23,425 nt of DNA, from the NCBI GenBank assembly GCA_012798185.1, contig JAAZNS010000260.1, positions 1-23,425 of the forward strand. Reading direction: 5' to 3'. Shown here piece after piece: positions 6,760 through 14,238 of the stretch (the stretch's first letter is position 1; each line of letters opens with the position of its first letter). Source of the stretch: Chloroflexota bacterium (GTDB taxonomy: Bacteria; Chloroflexota; Anaerolineae; Anaerolineales; UBA4823). The notes under the pieces were generated by a model, which did not search any database, had not been told where the DNA came from, and was given only the letters and a program-made list of their open reading frames with translations. The translations under genes and the position numbers were made by a program.

Positions 6760-8142
6760 ATGAAGAAGTTCCCCCATGTTTACGTTATTTTATTCGTCGT
6801 TATCATCATTTCAGCTCTCCTGACATACGTCGTCGCCCCCAATCAATACGATTTTCAACTGGATGCTGAAGGCAATCCCACCAAGCTGATCGACCCGAAC
6901 ACCTATCACCCGGTGGATAAAAACACGATCAGTCCCTGGGAGATGATGCTCTCCATTCCAAAGGGTATGGCAGAGGTTGCCAGCATAATTTTCTTTATCT
7001 TCATTGTTGGCGGTTCATTCAATATGGTGCAGGCAACCGGCGCTGTCGAAGCTGGGATCCGTGCCACGGTTAAAAGTCTGCAAGGGAAAGAAGTTGCCTT
7101 GATCTTTGTGATTGTGTTGTTGTTCAGCATCGGCGGCACAACCTTTGGTATGGCGGAGGAGGCGCTGGTGTTTATTCCCATGCTGGTACCGTTGGCAATC
7201 GCCATGGGGTACGATTCATTGACCGGATTAGCGTTAGCGCTGGTAGGACCATGCGCGGGCTTTACCGGTGCCTTTATGAATCCCTTTACCCTTGCGGTAG
7301 CCCAGGGTATAGTCGGCTTGCCCATCTTCTCTGGCTTACCCTACCGCGTGGTTATTTGGGTAATCACCACACTAACCGCTTTCGGTTTTATCTATTGGTA
7401 TGCCAGCCGGGTTAAAAAGAATCCGCAAATGAGCATCATGTACGAAGAAGATCAAAAGCGCGAGAAAATCGATATCGAAACAGCCCAGCCGTTTACGGGA
7501 CGCCAAAAAGCCACCCTGATCATCATGGGATTGACTTTCGTATTGCTCATCTTTGGCGTCATTAAATACGGCTGGTACATCGATGAAATTGCCGCCCTTT
7601 TCCTGAGCATGGGCATAGTATGCGGGTTAGTAGGCGGTCTTTGGCCCAGCAAGCTTGCCGAAGCTTTTGTGGAAGGCGCCATGTCACTGACCGTTGGCGC
7701 CCTGGTTGTAGGCATTGCACGCGCAATTTTAGTTGTTTTGAAGGAAGGTGCAATTCTTCACACTATCGTTCATTTCCTGGCAGCCTTGGTTGCAGGTTTG
7801 CCCACCGCTCTGGCAGCAATTGGTATGTATATCGTCCAATTTATCATTTCCGTGATCATCCCATCCGGTTCGGGAATGGCTTCGGTAACCATGCCTATCA
7901 TGGGCCCGCTCTCCACCCTGCTGAACATCACCCAGCAAACCGCCGTATTAATTTACCAATTTGCCGATGGATTCACCAATATTATCATTCCTACCTCCGG
8001 TTACTTACTGGCAGGTGTTGCCCTGGCAAAAGTTCCCTACGAAAAATGGGTTAAATGGTACTGGCCCCTGTTTTGTATTTTCTTCGTCTTGGGCATCATT
8101 TTTGTTATCATCGCCCAATTCATGAAATATGGCCCATTCTAA
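6760..8142 (+). CDS. YfcC-family (C4-dicarboxylate/amino acid carrier-like) transporter
   Basis: The 460-residue protein has about 11-12 hydrophobic helices and the two-repeat pattern of the DcuC/YfcC family. Repeat hallmarks are SIGGTTFGMAEEALVFIPMLVPLA with GPCAGFTGAFMNPFT in the first half, and IPSGSGMASVTMPIMGPL with FADGFTNIIIPTSGY in the second. Family members are secondary carriers of the inner membrane. Some are annotated as C4-dicarboxylate carriers and others act on basic amino acids or dipeptide-related substrates. CGGAGG upstream fixes the start. It is probably co-transcribed with the M20 peptidase, which suggests import of a peptide or acyl-amino acid, or exchange against its product. 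Confidence 0.87.
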   Translation: MKKFPHVYVILFVVIIISALLTYVVAPNQYDFQLDAEGNPTKLIDPNTYHPVDKNTISPWEMMLSIPKGMAEVASIIFFIFIVGGSFNMVQATGAVEAGIRATVKSLQGKEVALIFVIVLLFSIGGTTFGMAEEALVFIPMLVPLAIAMGYDSLTGLALALVGPCAGFTGAFMNPFTLAVAQGIVGLPIFSGLPYRVVIWVITTLTAFGFIYWYASRVKKNPQMSIMYEEDQKREKIDIETAQPFTGRQKATLIIMGLTFVLLIFGVIKYGWYIDEIAALFLSMGIVCGLVGGLWPSKLAEAFVEGAMSLTVGALVVGIARAILVVLKEGAILHTIVHFLAALVAGLPTALAAIGMYIVQFIISVIIPSGSGMASVTMPIMGPLSTLLNITQQTAVLIYQFADGFTNIIIPTSGYLLAGVALAKVPYEKWVKWYWPLFCIFFVLGIIFVIIAQFMKYGPF

Positions 8143-8203
8143 ATAAATATTGAAGTATGATATTTAAGAATTACAAAAAAATATTGATAAATTTCATAGG
8201 AGA

Positions 8204-8239
8204 ATGAGGGCTGGTTTGCATCAGCAGCCAGCCCCTCAT
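8204..8239. other. Stable hairpin after the carrier gene
   Basis: ATGAG-GGCTGG (8204-8214) pairs with CCAGCC-CTCAT (8228-8239) with one bulged base. There is no T-tract afterwards, so termination would need a factor. It may protect the 3' end of the operon mRNA or attenuate readthrough into the small secreted-protein gene. Confidence 0.45.
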
Positions 8240-8297
8240 CATGTCCTGCCTGGGCAATCATGCTTTTATTCTGCTTTCCATTAATAAGGAAGGTTTA

Positions 8298-8585
8298 ATG
8301 AGACAACGACATACCATCCCGATTTCATTCCTGCTGGCTGGCTTCCTAATTTTATCGACCAGCTTTATTACTTTCGCCCAATCAGGCAGCGGTTACGATT
8401 TGTCCTGGTCTACGATCGATAGTGGCGGCTACACTTTTAGCACCGGCGGTGATTATATTCTGAACGGTACCATCGGCCAAACAGATACAACCGTAATGAG
8501 CGGCGGCATATACACTCTCTTTGGCGGTTTTTGGAGCAGGATCCCCTTCTCGGAAACTCTCTATCTGCCTTTATTAATTCGTTAG
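8298..8585 (+). CDS. Small secreted protein with C-terminal YLPLLIR motif
   Basis: The 95-residue product has a signal peptide (positively charged MRQRH, hydrophobic core about 10-25, probable cleavage after FAQ). The mature part consists of short Gly/Ser/Tyr-rich strand repeats (YDLSWSTIDSGGYTF, GGDYILNGTIGQTD, SGGIYTLFGGFW). It ends in LYLPLLIR. That strand pattern recurs in longer exported proteins of Chloroflexota and Deltaproteobacteria, so this may be a minimal one-domain version. The C-terminal YLPL(L/V)(I/V)(R/K) ending is common in Anaerolineae exported proteins and may be a sorting or anchoring signal, which is an inference. AAGGAAGG upstream fixes the start. No enzymatic residues are evident. 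Confidence 0.65.
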   Translation: MRQRHTIPISFLLAGFLILSTSFITFAQSGSGYDLSWSTIDSGGYTFSTGGDYILNGTIGQTDTTVMSGGIYTLFGGFWSRIPFSETLYLPLLIR

Positions 8586-8726
8586 CCACATCATTTCAAT
8601 ATCGCAGTTAACAGTGATCTGTGTAATTTTATGTAGGCTAAACTTTCCCAACAGATAAATTATCGATGGCGGGATTGTTACAGTCAAAAAATTCACGATG
8701 TTTATGAAAATCATAATGGCTGCCTT

Positions 8727-8735
8727 TGTTATAAT
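8727..8735 (+). promoter_or_regulatory. Extended -10 promoter for the amidohydrolase gene
   Basis: TGTTATAAT contains a consensus TATAAT (8730-8735) preceded by TGn, the extended -10 form. This explains why no good -35 hexamer is found 17-18 bases upstream. Transcription would start at about 8742. Confidence 0.55.
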
Positions 8736-8761
8736 AAATTCGACACAGAGAAACTTATTCC

Positions 8762-8780
8762 TTAATCGATAATCGATTAA
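8762..8780. promoter_or_regulatory. Perfect 19-bp palindrome, probable operator
   Basis: TTAATCGAT (8762-8770) and ATCGATTAA (8772-8780) form a perfect inverted repeat around one central A. It lies between the predicted start of transcription and the ribosome binding site at about 8800, where a bound dimeric repressor would block elongation. I cannot assign a regulator family to it. Confidence 0.5.
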
Positions 8781-8810
8781 TCCTAATTTTTCTTAGGTCA
8801 GGAGGATTCC

Positions 8811-10010
8811 ATGGAATTGGATGTTCGTCAATCTCGCATTATTCAAAGTATCGATAACGCAGCTTCTGAAATAATCGAAGCATCTCATAACATTCACCAA
8901 CATCCCGAATTGGGATATCAAGAAGTATTCGCTTCGAATTTATTAACTGAAATTCTTCAAAAACATGGTTTTCAAGTCGAAAAAAAATACACGGGAATCG
9001 ATACAGCTTTTTGTGCTAGAAAAGGCAGCGGGACAGGACCGCGGGTTGCGTTCCTGGCAGAATACGATGCTTTGCCAGGAATTGGCCATGGCTGCGGTCA
9101 TAATATCATCGCCGCCAGCGCCTTGGGCGCCGGCATTGGTTTAGGTGCAGTTATCGATGAGACCGGCGGTGATGTATGGGTAATTGGCACACCTGCCGAG
9201 GAAACCGATGGCGCTAAAGTGACAATGGTGGAGCGCGGTGCATTTAACAACATCGATGCCGCTTTGATGGTTCATCCCCATGAGGGGTATTTTTATGTCA
9301 CCGAATCTCTGGCAATGGATTGTATCGAAATCGCTTTCACCGGCAAACCCGCGCATGCCGCCAGTGCTCCCTGGGAGGGGAAAAATGCTTTGGATGCCAT
9401 GATCCTCACATTCACCAACATTAACGCACTGCGCCAGCATATCCAACCAGATGCGCGCATTCACGGCGTGATTCTTGATGGCGGAAAAGCCCCCAATATT
9501 ATTCCGGATTACACAATGGCGCACTTTTACGTGCGTGCAAAAAAACGCAGCTATTTGAACGAACTGGTTGAAAAATTCAAAGCCTGCGCTCAGGCAGGCG
9601 CAGCTGCTACCGGTACTCAATTATCGATACGGAATTATGAAAACAGTTTTGACGATATGCTGTCTAATATCACCTTATCGGAACGAGTGCGCGATTATCT
9701 GGTCGAAAATTTGGGTGTGCAGTCGTTTCGCCGCGCTCCTGAAAACTTCGGTTCGGTCGACATGGGAAATGTATCCCATATAACGCCCTCGGTACACATC
9801 CTTGTGGATATCGCCCAGGGGAAGCCCCTTATTCCCCATACAACCGAATTTCAGGTTGCTGCAGGAATGTCTTATGCCGAAGAAACCACGATTAAAGCTG
9901 GCAAAGCTCTGGCGCTTACAGGGTATGATATTCTAACCCAGCCAGATTTCCTAGAAAAAGCCCGTCAAGAATTCAGCACTGCTTTAGGAAAACCACCAGC
10001 TAAAAGCTGA
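8811..10010 (+). CDS. M20 amidohydrolase, PM20D2/AbgB-like
   Basis: The 399-residue protein carries the signature of the M20D group: HNIHQHPELGYQE (26-38), EYDALPGIGHGCGHN with metal ligands Cys95 and His97, GTPAEET with Glu130/Glu131, His155 in MVHPHEG, and a C-terminal PLIPHTTEF His. Characterised relatives cleave amide bonds in p-aminobenzoyl-glutamate, N-acyl amino acids, or abnormal beta-alanyl/gamma-aminobutyryl dipeptides. The GHGCGHN form is typical of the last (PM20D2) group. It is a cytoplasmic enzyme with no signal peptide. CAGGAGG precedes the ATG, and the gene has its own promoter and operator. With the M20 gene at 5521 and the carrier at 6760 it points to amide or dipeptide salvage. 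Confidence 0.88.
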   Translation: MELDVRQSRIIQSIDNAASEIIEASHNIHQHPELGYQEVFASNLLTEILQKHGFQVEKKYTGIDTAFCARKGSGTGPRVAFLAEYDALPGIGHGCGHNIIAASALGAGIGLGAVIDETGGDVWVIGTPAEETDGAKVTMVERGAFNNIDAALMVHPHEGYFYVTESLAMDCIEIAFTGKPAHAASAPWEGKNALDAMILTFTNINALRQHIQPDARIHGVILDGGKAPNIIPDYTMAHFYVRAKKRSYLNELVEKFKACAQAGAAATGTQLSIRNYENSFDDMLSNITLSERVRDYLVENLGVQSFRRAPENFGSVDMGNVSHITPSVHILVDIAQGKPLIPHTTEFQVAAGMSYAEETTIKAGKALALTGYDILTQPDFLEKARQEFSTALGKPPAKS

Positions 10011-10079
10011 ATTTTTATCTACCAACAAAAATATTAAATAAAATCCTATCTCATAGGAATTGGATTAAAAAGCTTAATG

Positions 10080-10144
10080 GTCATGTTGGGCAAAGCGAGA
10101 CATCTAATTGATTAAGATAAGCCCTTTGCTATGCTCAGGATGAC
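10080..10144. repeat. Dispersed imperfect palindrome (GTCAT...ATGAC)
   Basis: GTCATG-TTGGGCAAAGC at the left pairs imperfectly with GCTATGCTCAGGATGAC at the right, with GACATCT and AGATAA arms inside. The right part resembles a repeat with CTCAGGATGAC that is scattered between genes in many environmental genomes. It lies between two convergent genes and may help end both transcripts. The remaining 10011-10270 gap shows nothing else of note. Confidence 0.45.
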
Positions 10145-10270
10145 AATTTGCTTTATAGAAAGCCCCTACTTATATTCTTTTCATCAAAAAAATAAATAAC
10201 CAAATATTAATGATATTAAAAAATATTCACCCCCGTTCGGAAATCAGTAAAGGGCTGTCCTTAAAAAGCG

Positions 10271-10762
10271 TTACTTATTGACCCCACCCTCATCCAGAAT
10301 GCTTTTTAATTGCTTTTGCGCCTCAGCCAGAGGAATATCAAGCGACAACCGCCATTCCTCAAGCAATAAATTCTTGGCGCGTTCTAAAACCAGGGAATCG
10401 TTATCGTTTAACTTTTTTGCTTTAGCATAAGCCGATAAATCGCGTATAACCCGGCAGACGTCTTCCAGGCACCCGCTGCGCAACGACTCGGATAACCAAT
10501 TTTTGCGTTCCAAACGATCGTTGGACAATTCGATCCCGGTCTCACGTAATATTTCCAATGCTTTTTTGAATTTTCTCGCCGAGGTAGGCGGGCGTAAGCT
10601 GGATTTATTGGTCTCCTTAACTGGAACCCATATGGTAAGATCGCGCACCTGAACCTTATAATAAGTACCGTCCTGCCCTCCCAGTTTTTTTGTGTCAATC
10701 TGAACAATTTCCCCCACCCCATAAGCCCAATGGATAACTTTATCGCCGACTTCGTATTGCAT
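10271..10762 (-). CDS. CarD-family transcriptional regulator
   Basis: The 163-residue protein begins with the CarD/TRCF RNA-polymerase-interacting domain: YEVGDKVIHWAYGVGEIVQI, then a strand-rich segment with YYKVQVRDLTIWVPV up to about residue 60. An all-helical C-terminal domain (about 60-160) contains basic clusters and a conserved-looking NWLSESLRSG. CarD proteins bind the RNA polymerase beta subunit and stabilise open promoter complexes, mainly at housekeeping promoters. I start it at the ATG with AGAAGGTG upstream. A longer reading to 10855 has no ribosome binding site. Its leader holds a small hairpin (GGTGT/ACACC). It is separated from the cold-shock gene by 256 bases, so it is probably transcribed alone. 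Confidence 0.9.
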   Translation of the reverse strand: MQYEVGDKVIHWAYGVGEIVQIDTKKLGGQDGTYYKVQVRDLTIWVPVKETNKSSLRPPTSARKFKKALEILRETGIELSNDRLERKNWLSESLRSGCLEDVCRVIRDLSAYAKAKKLNDNDSLVLERAKNLLLEEWRLSLDIPLAEAQKQLKSILDEGGVNK

Positions 10763-10968
10763 AGTAACACCTTCTTTTATACAGTCGCCGGTGGTGTTCT
10801 TTTTACACACACCAGTGGAGGAAAAATATTCAACTAGGCGCGATCTTATTAACAACGTCTAGTTATTGGGTAAAAGAATAATAAGAGCTGCCCATAGAAC
10901 AAGCCTTATTCATGATAAGCAAACCAATGCACATTCATGATTTTACCGAATTCTCCCCCGACTTCAGC

Positions 10969-10999
10969 AAAACGGCTGGCTCCAGGACAGCCCCGTTTT
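10969..10999 (-). terminator. Hairpin terminator of the cold-shock gene
   Basis: On the minus strand AAAACGGGGCTG pairs with CAGCCGTTTT with a two-base bulge, and the right arm ends in TTTT. On the plus strand it also ends in CGTTTT, so it could act in both directions. It lies 20 bases after the stop codon of the cold-shock gene. Confidence 0.5.
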
Positions 11000-11018
11000 G
11001 TATTGTAGTTAGAGTATT

Positions 11019-11228
11019 TTAGAAGGGAACGACATCCTTAGCTTGCAAACCTTTAGGCCCCTGTTCGACGGAAAATTCAACCTGCTGGCCTTCTTGCAGG
11101 GTACGGAAACCGTCGGCTTTAATGGCAGAGAAATGGACAAATACATCAGCGCCGCCATCGCGAGCTAGAAAACCATAGCCTTTGCCGCTGTTGAACCATT
11201 TCACTGTACCGGTAATTCTTTCTGACAT
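11019..11228 (-). CDS. Cold-shock domain protein (CspA family)
   Basis: The 69-residue product is a single cold-shock domain: TGTVKWFNSGKGYGFL with RNP1 (KGYGFLAR, 17-24) and RNP2 (VFVHF, 29-33), followed by the usual EGQQVEFSVEQGPKGLQAKDV end. Such proteins bind single-stranded RNA and DNA and melt secondary structure, some in response to cold and others constitutively. AAAGGAGGC upstream fixes this ATG. The transcript is predicted to start near 11374, which gives a leader of about 145 bases with two hairpins. This resembles the long regulatory leaders of cold-induced csp mRNAs. Confidence 0.95.
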   Translation of the reverse strand: MSERITGTVKWFNSGKGYGFLARDGGADVFVHFSAIKADGFRTLQEGQQVEFSVEQGPKGLQAKDVVPF

Positions 11229-11230
11229 TT

Positions 11231-11271
11231 GATTGCCTCCTTTTTGGCAATATAAAATATTAGTTATTGCC
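11231..11271 (-). promoter_or_regulatory. Alternative pairings at the csp ribosome binding site
   Basis: On the minus strand GGCAATA (11271-11265) can pair with TATTGCC (11252-11246). The same TATTGCC can instead pair with GGCAAT, which is part of the ribosome binding region GGAGGCAATC (11241-11232). The two pairings exclude each other, and the second would hide the Shine-Dalgarno sequence. This is a plausible temperature- or protein-sensitive switch. Confidence 0.4.
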
Positions 11272-11297
11272 TTGTTCCCTTCTATATTGTTGACAAA

Positions 11298-11331
11298 ATA
11301 ACGGCTCATCTGCAGGAGCCTGAGCCGTTAT
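11298..11331 (-). terminator. Perfect 10-bp hairpin: iorB terminator and/or csp leader stem
   Basis: ATAACGGCTC and GAGCCGTTAT form a perfect stem with a 14-base loop. On the minus strand the right arm runs into TTTTGTC, so the structure can end the iorA-iorB transcript 110 bases after iorB. It also lies inside the predicted leader of the cold-shock gene, where it could act as an attenuator. Confidence 0.5.
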
Positions 11332-11380
11332 CATCTTCTTTTTATTCGAACGAGAACCAGAAGGCAAGCTACTTATTACT

Positions 11381-11409
11381 ATTTTACCAAAGAGATATCA
11401 TCTGGTCAA
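11381..11409 (-). promoter_or_regulatory. Predicted promoter of the cold-shock gene
   Basis: On the minus strand TTGACC (11409-11404) and TAAAAT (11386-11381) are exactly 17 bases apart. Transcription would start near 11374, some 145 bases before the csp start codon and 30 bases after the iorB stop codon. Confidence 0.55.
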
Positions 11410-11440
11410 GCATAAAAAAATGATTGTTTAACACTTTTTA

Positions 11441-12055
11441 TCACTTCTTTACGATTTCCCAGCCAGCCATGAATGCTTTTTTGTTTAATTCGATATACTT
11501 TTGAGGCACTCTGCCGCCAATTACATCTACCCAGATATCGAAAGATAATCGCATTCCAGCCATCCCTAATTTATCCACCTGAGCAGCCAACGCGCCCAGC
11601 AATACCACATTTGCTACCCTTGCATTGCCTAATTTTGTCGCTATTTCTGCACCATGTACATATACAACATGAGAAGTAGCTTTTGCGAATGCTGCGAGGA
11701 GGTGATCATCTGTTGGATAGGTTTGACCGCCTGAGGTTACTGTGACCGGCTCGATAGCTTCCATATTGACGACTGCCAGCCCATCGGGGCGTAACATATG
11801 CAGGTTGCGCAGTGCTTCAGCTTTCTCGAAAGATAACAAAACATCGATTTCACCAACCCCAGCAATCGGCGAATAAACAACTTTTCCCCAGCGCACATGG
11901 CTGGTTACCCTGCCGCCCCGCTGAGACATACCATGAACCTCTGCCTGTTTTGCCTGATAGCCGGCAGCTAATCCCACATTAACAAGCACATCACTCGCTA
12001 AAATTGTCCCCTGTCCGCCTACCCCTGCAAGTAAAAAATTTATTGTTTCATTCAT
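11441..12055 (-). CDS. iorB: Indolepyruvate:ferredoxin oxidoreductase, beta subunit
   Basis: The 204-residue protein is a gamma-type domain of 2-oxoacid:ferredoxin oxidoreductases. It opens with FLLAGVGGQGTILASDVL (the GxGGQG motif) and continues with AEVHGMSQRGGRVTSHVRWG, the hallmark of IorB, and IAGVGEIDVLLSFEKAEALR. With IorA it decarboxylates aryl-pyruvates from Trp, Phe and Tyr to acyl-CoA while reducing ferredoxin, in the cytoplasm. GAGGTAA precedes the ATG. It follows iorA by 23 bases and must be co-transcribed. Length is normal for the family (about 190-210). Confidence 0.93.
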   Translation of the reverse strand: MNETINFLLAGVGGQGTILASDVLVNVGLAAGYQAKQAEVHGMSQRGGRVTSHVRWGKVVYSPIAGVGEIDVLLSFEKAEALRNLHMLRPDGLAVVNMEAIEPVTVTSGGQTYPTDDHLLAAFAKATSHVVYVHGAEIATKLGNARVANVVLLGALAAQVDKLGMAGMRLSFDIWVDVIGGRVPQKYIELNKKAFMAGWEIVKK

Positions 12056-12078
12056 CGATTACCTCAACGATACAAATG

Positions 12079-13866
12079 TTATTGATTCCGAAAAGTAATA
12101 GCATCCCGCGGGCAAATCTGGGCGCAAATTTCGCATCCAGTGCACAATCCACTATCGATTAAAGCCTTTGGTCGTTGATAACGTTCATCCAGTTCATCAC
12201 TTTTCAAAATAGCTGGGCAACCTATCCGAAAGCAAAGACTGCATCCGTTGCACTTTTCATTGATGACCTCCAGGGGAACCCACCGCTTGCGTCCTTCTGG
12301 CAGTAAGGCGCACGGCTCGCGGGTGATTAACACCGAAGGCTCATCCAATTGGAGGAATTCCTTCAGCGTCTTTTCAACTTCCTCTACCCGAAATGCCTCT
12401 ACCGTTTTTACATGCTTAATGCCAATTGCGCGCACTAAAGGCTCGAATTCAACCTCTGTTGTTTCTTTACCCTGTAATGTTCTTCCCGTAGCGGGATTTT
12501 CCTGGTGACCTGTCATACCGGTAATGCGGTTATCCATAATCACCGTGACTACCGGGCTTTGGTTATAAACCACATTAATCAAAGCAGGTATGCCGGTATG
12601 GAAAAAGGTCGAATCGCCAATCACCGCCACATGCCTTTCCGAGCTGCCGGCTTTCATCGCCCCATGTGCTACACCAATACTTGCCCCCATGCAGCCACAG
12701 GTATGAATAGCGCTTAGCGGCGGCACCAATCCCAGGGTATAACATCCAATGTCACCATTCACCGGCACTTTCAGCTTATTGAGAACGTAAAATGTACTGC
12801 GATGCGGGCAGCCGGGGCAAAGCACTGGCGGACGTGAAGGTAAAGCGCCTGTTTCAACTTGTACCCTTTGAGGGCGGGAGTCTTCTGGCAGCAATCCGGC
12901 TTTTATCGCACAATCTCTTACAACCCCAGGATCAAGCTCGCCAATCAAGGGGAAAATATTTTTCCCATCAGCTGATATACCCATTAACCGTACTGCTTCT
13001 TCAATAAATGGATCTAATTCCTCGATTACAATAACACGGTCTACTGAAGCAGCAAATCTCTGAATCAACTCCTGCGGCAACGGCCAGGTCATTCCTAAGT
13101 GTAAAAATGAGGCTTTTGGGAATACTTCACGGGCATACTGATAAGCCACACCTCCTGTAATTATGCCCAGGCTTTTATCCCCGTTTTCAATTCGGTTATA
13201 AGGAAATGTTTCAGCAAATTTTGCTATATCAATGATGCGCTGCTCGATAATCGGATGTCGTTTGACAGCGTTTCCCGGCACCATAACATATTTCGCTGGA
13301 TTGCGCGGAAATTGTCGCGCGGCTGGCGGGAGGGAATGCTCGATTCTATCTCCCAATTCGACTGCAGAGGTAGAATGACAGATGCGTGTGGTCAAACGTA
13401 ACATTACCGGAGTATCAAAACGCTCGCTTAATCCAAAAGCGGCAATAGTCAGGTCTTTTGCTTCCTGGCTGTCGGTGGGCTCAAGGCAGGGAATCCTGGC
13501 AAACCGGGCAAGTGTACGGTTATCCTGCTCATTTTGACTAGAATGCATCGCCGGGTCGTCGGCAGATACAATGACCAAACCAGCTTCGATGCCTGTCATG
13601 GCTGCATACATCAGTGAATCGGCAGCTACATTCAACCCGACATGCTTCATTGCCGCCAGACTGCGCTTCCCGGCATATGCTGCACCGATTGCTACATCAA
13701 CCGCAACCTTTTCATTCGTTGCCCATTCCGCATAAACATTGGGAAATCGCGCCAGAGTCTCTAAAATTTCTGTGCTGGGGGTACCCGGGTATGCCGATGC
13801 AACCGTTACACCAGCTTCCCATGCTCCTCGCGCTACTGCTTCATCTCCCGATAACAATTGAATCAT
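12079..13866 (-). CDS. iorA: Indolepyruvate:ferredoxin oxidoreductase, alpha subunit
   Basis: The 595-residue protein has an N-terminal pyrimidine-binding domain (LLSGDEAVARGAWEAGV, YPGTPSTEI), a middle domain, and a thiamine-diphosphate-binding domain marked by PPVLCPGCPHR, GDIGCYTLG and HTCGCMGASIG. The C-terminus carries two [4Fe-4S] sites: Cys539/542/545/550 and Cys575/578/581/585. The enzyme oxidises aryl-pyruvates to aryl-acetyl-CoA with ferredoxin as acceptor, a key energy step when aromatic amino acids are fermented. GGAGG before the ATG at 13866 sets the start, because the in-frame extension upstream has no initiation signal and overlaps the promoter. Length is close to the roughly 600 usual for the family. 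Confidence 0.95.
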   Translation of the reverse strand: MIQLLSGDEAVARGAWEAGVTVASAYPGTPSTEILETLARFPNVYAEWATNEKVAVDVAIGAAYAGKRSLAAMKHVGLNVAADSLMYAAMTGIEAGLVIVSADDPAMHSSQNEQDNRTLARFARIPCLEPTDSQEAKDLTIAAFGLSERFDTPVMLRLTTRICHSTSAVELGDRIEHSLPPAARQFPRNPAKYVMVPGNAVKRHPIIEQRIIDIAKFAETFPYNRIENGDKSLGIITGGVAYQYAREVFPKASFLHLGMTWPLPQELIQRFAASVDRVIVIEELDPFIEEAVRLMGISADGKNIFPLIGELDPGVVRDCAIKAGLLPEDSRPQRVQVETGALPSRPPVLCPGCPHRSTFYVLNKLKVPVNGDIGCYTLGLVPPLSAIHTCGCMGASIGVAHGAMKAGSSERHVAVIGDSTFFHTGIPALINVVYNQSPVVTVIMDNRITGMTGHQENPATGRTLQGKETTEVEFEPLVRAIGIKHVKTVEAFRVEEVEKTLKEFLQLDEPSVLITREPCALLPEGRKRWVPLEVINEKCNGCSLCFRIGCPAILKSDELDERYQRPKALIDSGLCTGCEICAQICPRDAITFRNQ

Positions 13867-13900
13867 TAAAACCTCCGCAATACCTCTTGATAGGTGTTTT

Positions 13901-13946
13901 ATATTCGTAACGAATATTTTACCTTGTTTACAGGAAAACTTATCAA
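13901..13946 (-). promoter_or_regulatory. iorAB promoter with palindromic operator
   Basis: On the minus strand TTGATA (13946-13941) and TAAAAT (13921-13916) form a promoter with a 19-base spacer, which is rather long. A perfect 17-bp palindrome, ATATTCGT-A-ACGAATAT (13901-13917), begins at the -10 box and covers the predicted start site. This is the usual position of a repressor operator. The regulator is not identifiable here. Confidence 0.5.
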
Positions 13947-14238
13947 AACTTTTTTTGAGAAAACGAATGATAAAGCTATGGAATAGCAGCAAATTCCCAC
14001 CACCATAGCCCCAAATATTTGTCTTTGAAAGACTGTTTTTTCGAGATTCTCATTTATCCCTTGATTATAAACACTCATCTTAAGCCTTATAATGGACAAA
14101 CTTTAGTGTTACATTTTCAGGGTTTCTGCAACATATCTATAAGCGCACAAAGATATAAAGTAATTACTTAGCCAACTTGGGTTAGTTCCACCAAAGCCTG
14201 AGCAGTAATAAATAAAAAACCAAATTGCTGGGAGGTTT

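Noticed and set aside
10763..10855. Longer start of the CarD-family protein
   Set aside because: The extra 31 residues have no family similarity, and a ribosome binding site precedes the internal ATG where the CarD domain begins.
13867..13992. 42-residue N-terminal extension of IorA
   Set aside because: It covers the promoter and the palindromic operator and lacks an initiation signal, while GGAGG precedes the ATG at 13866, where homology begins.
14061..14093. Promoter for the ECF sigma gene at TATAAT 14088-14093
   Set aside because: The -10 box is perfect but no -35 hexamer stands at a suitable distance and the site is about 145 bases from the gene. It remains possible but is not supported enough to list.
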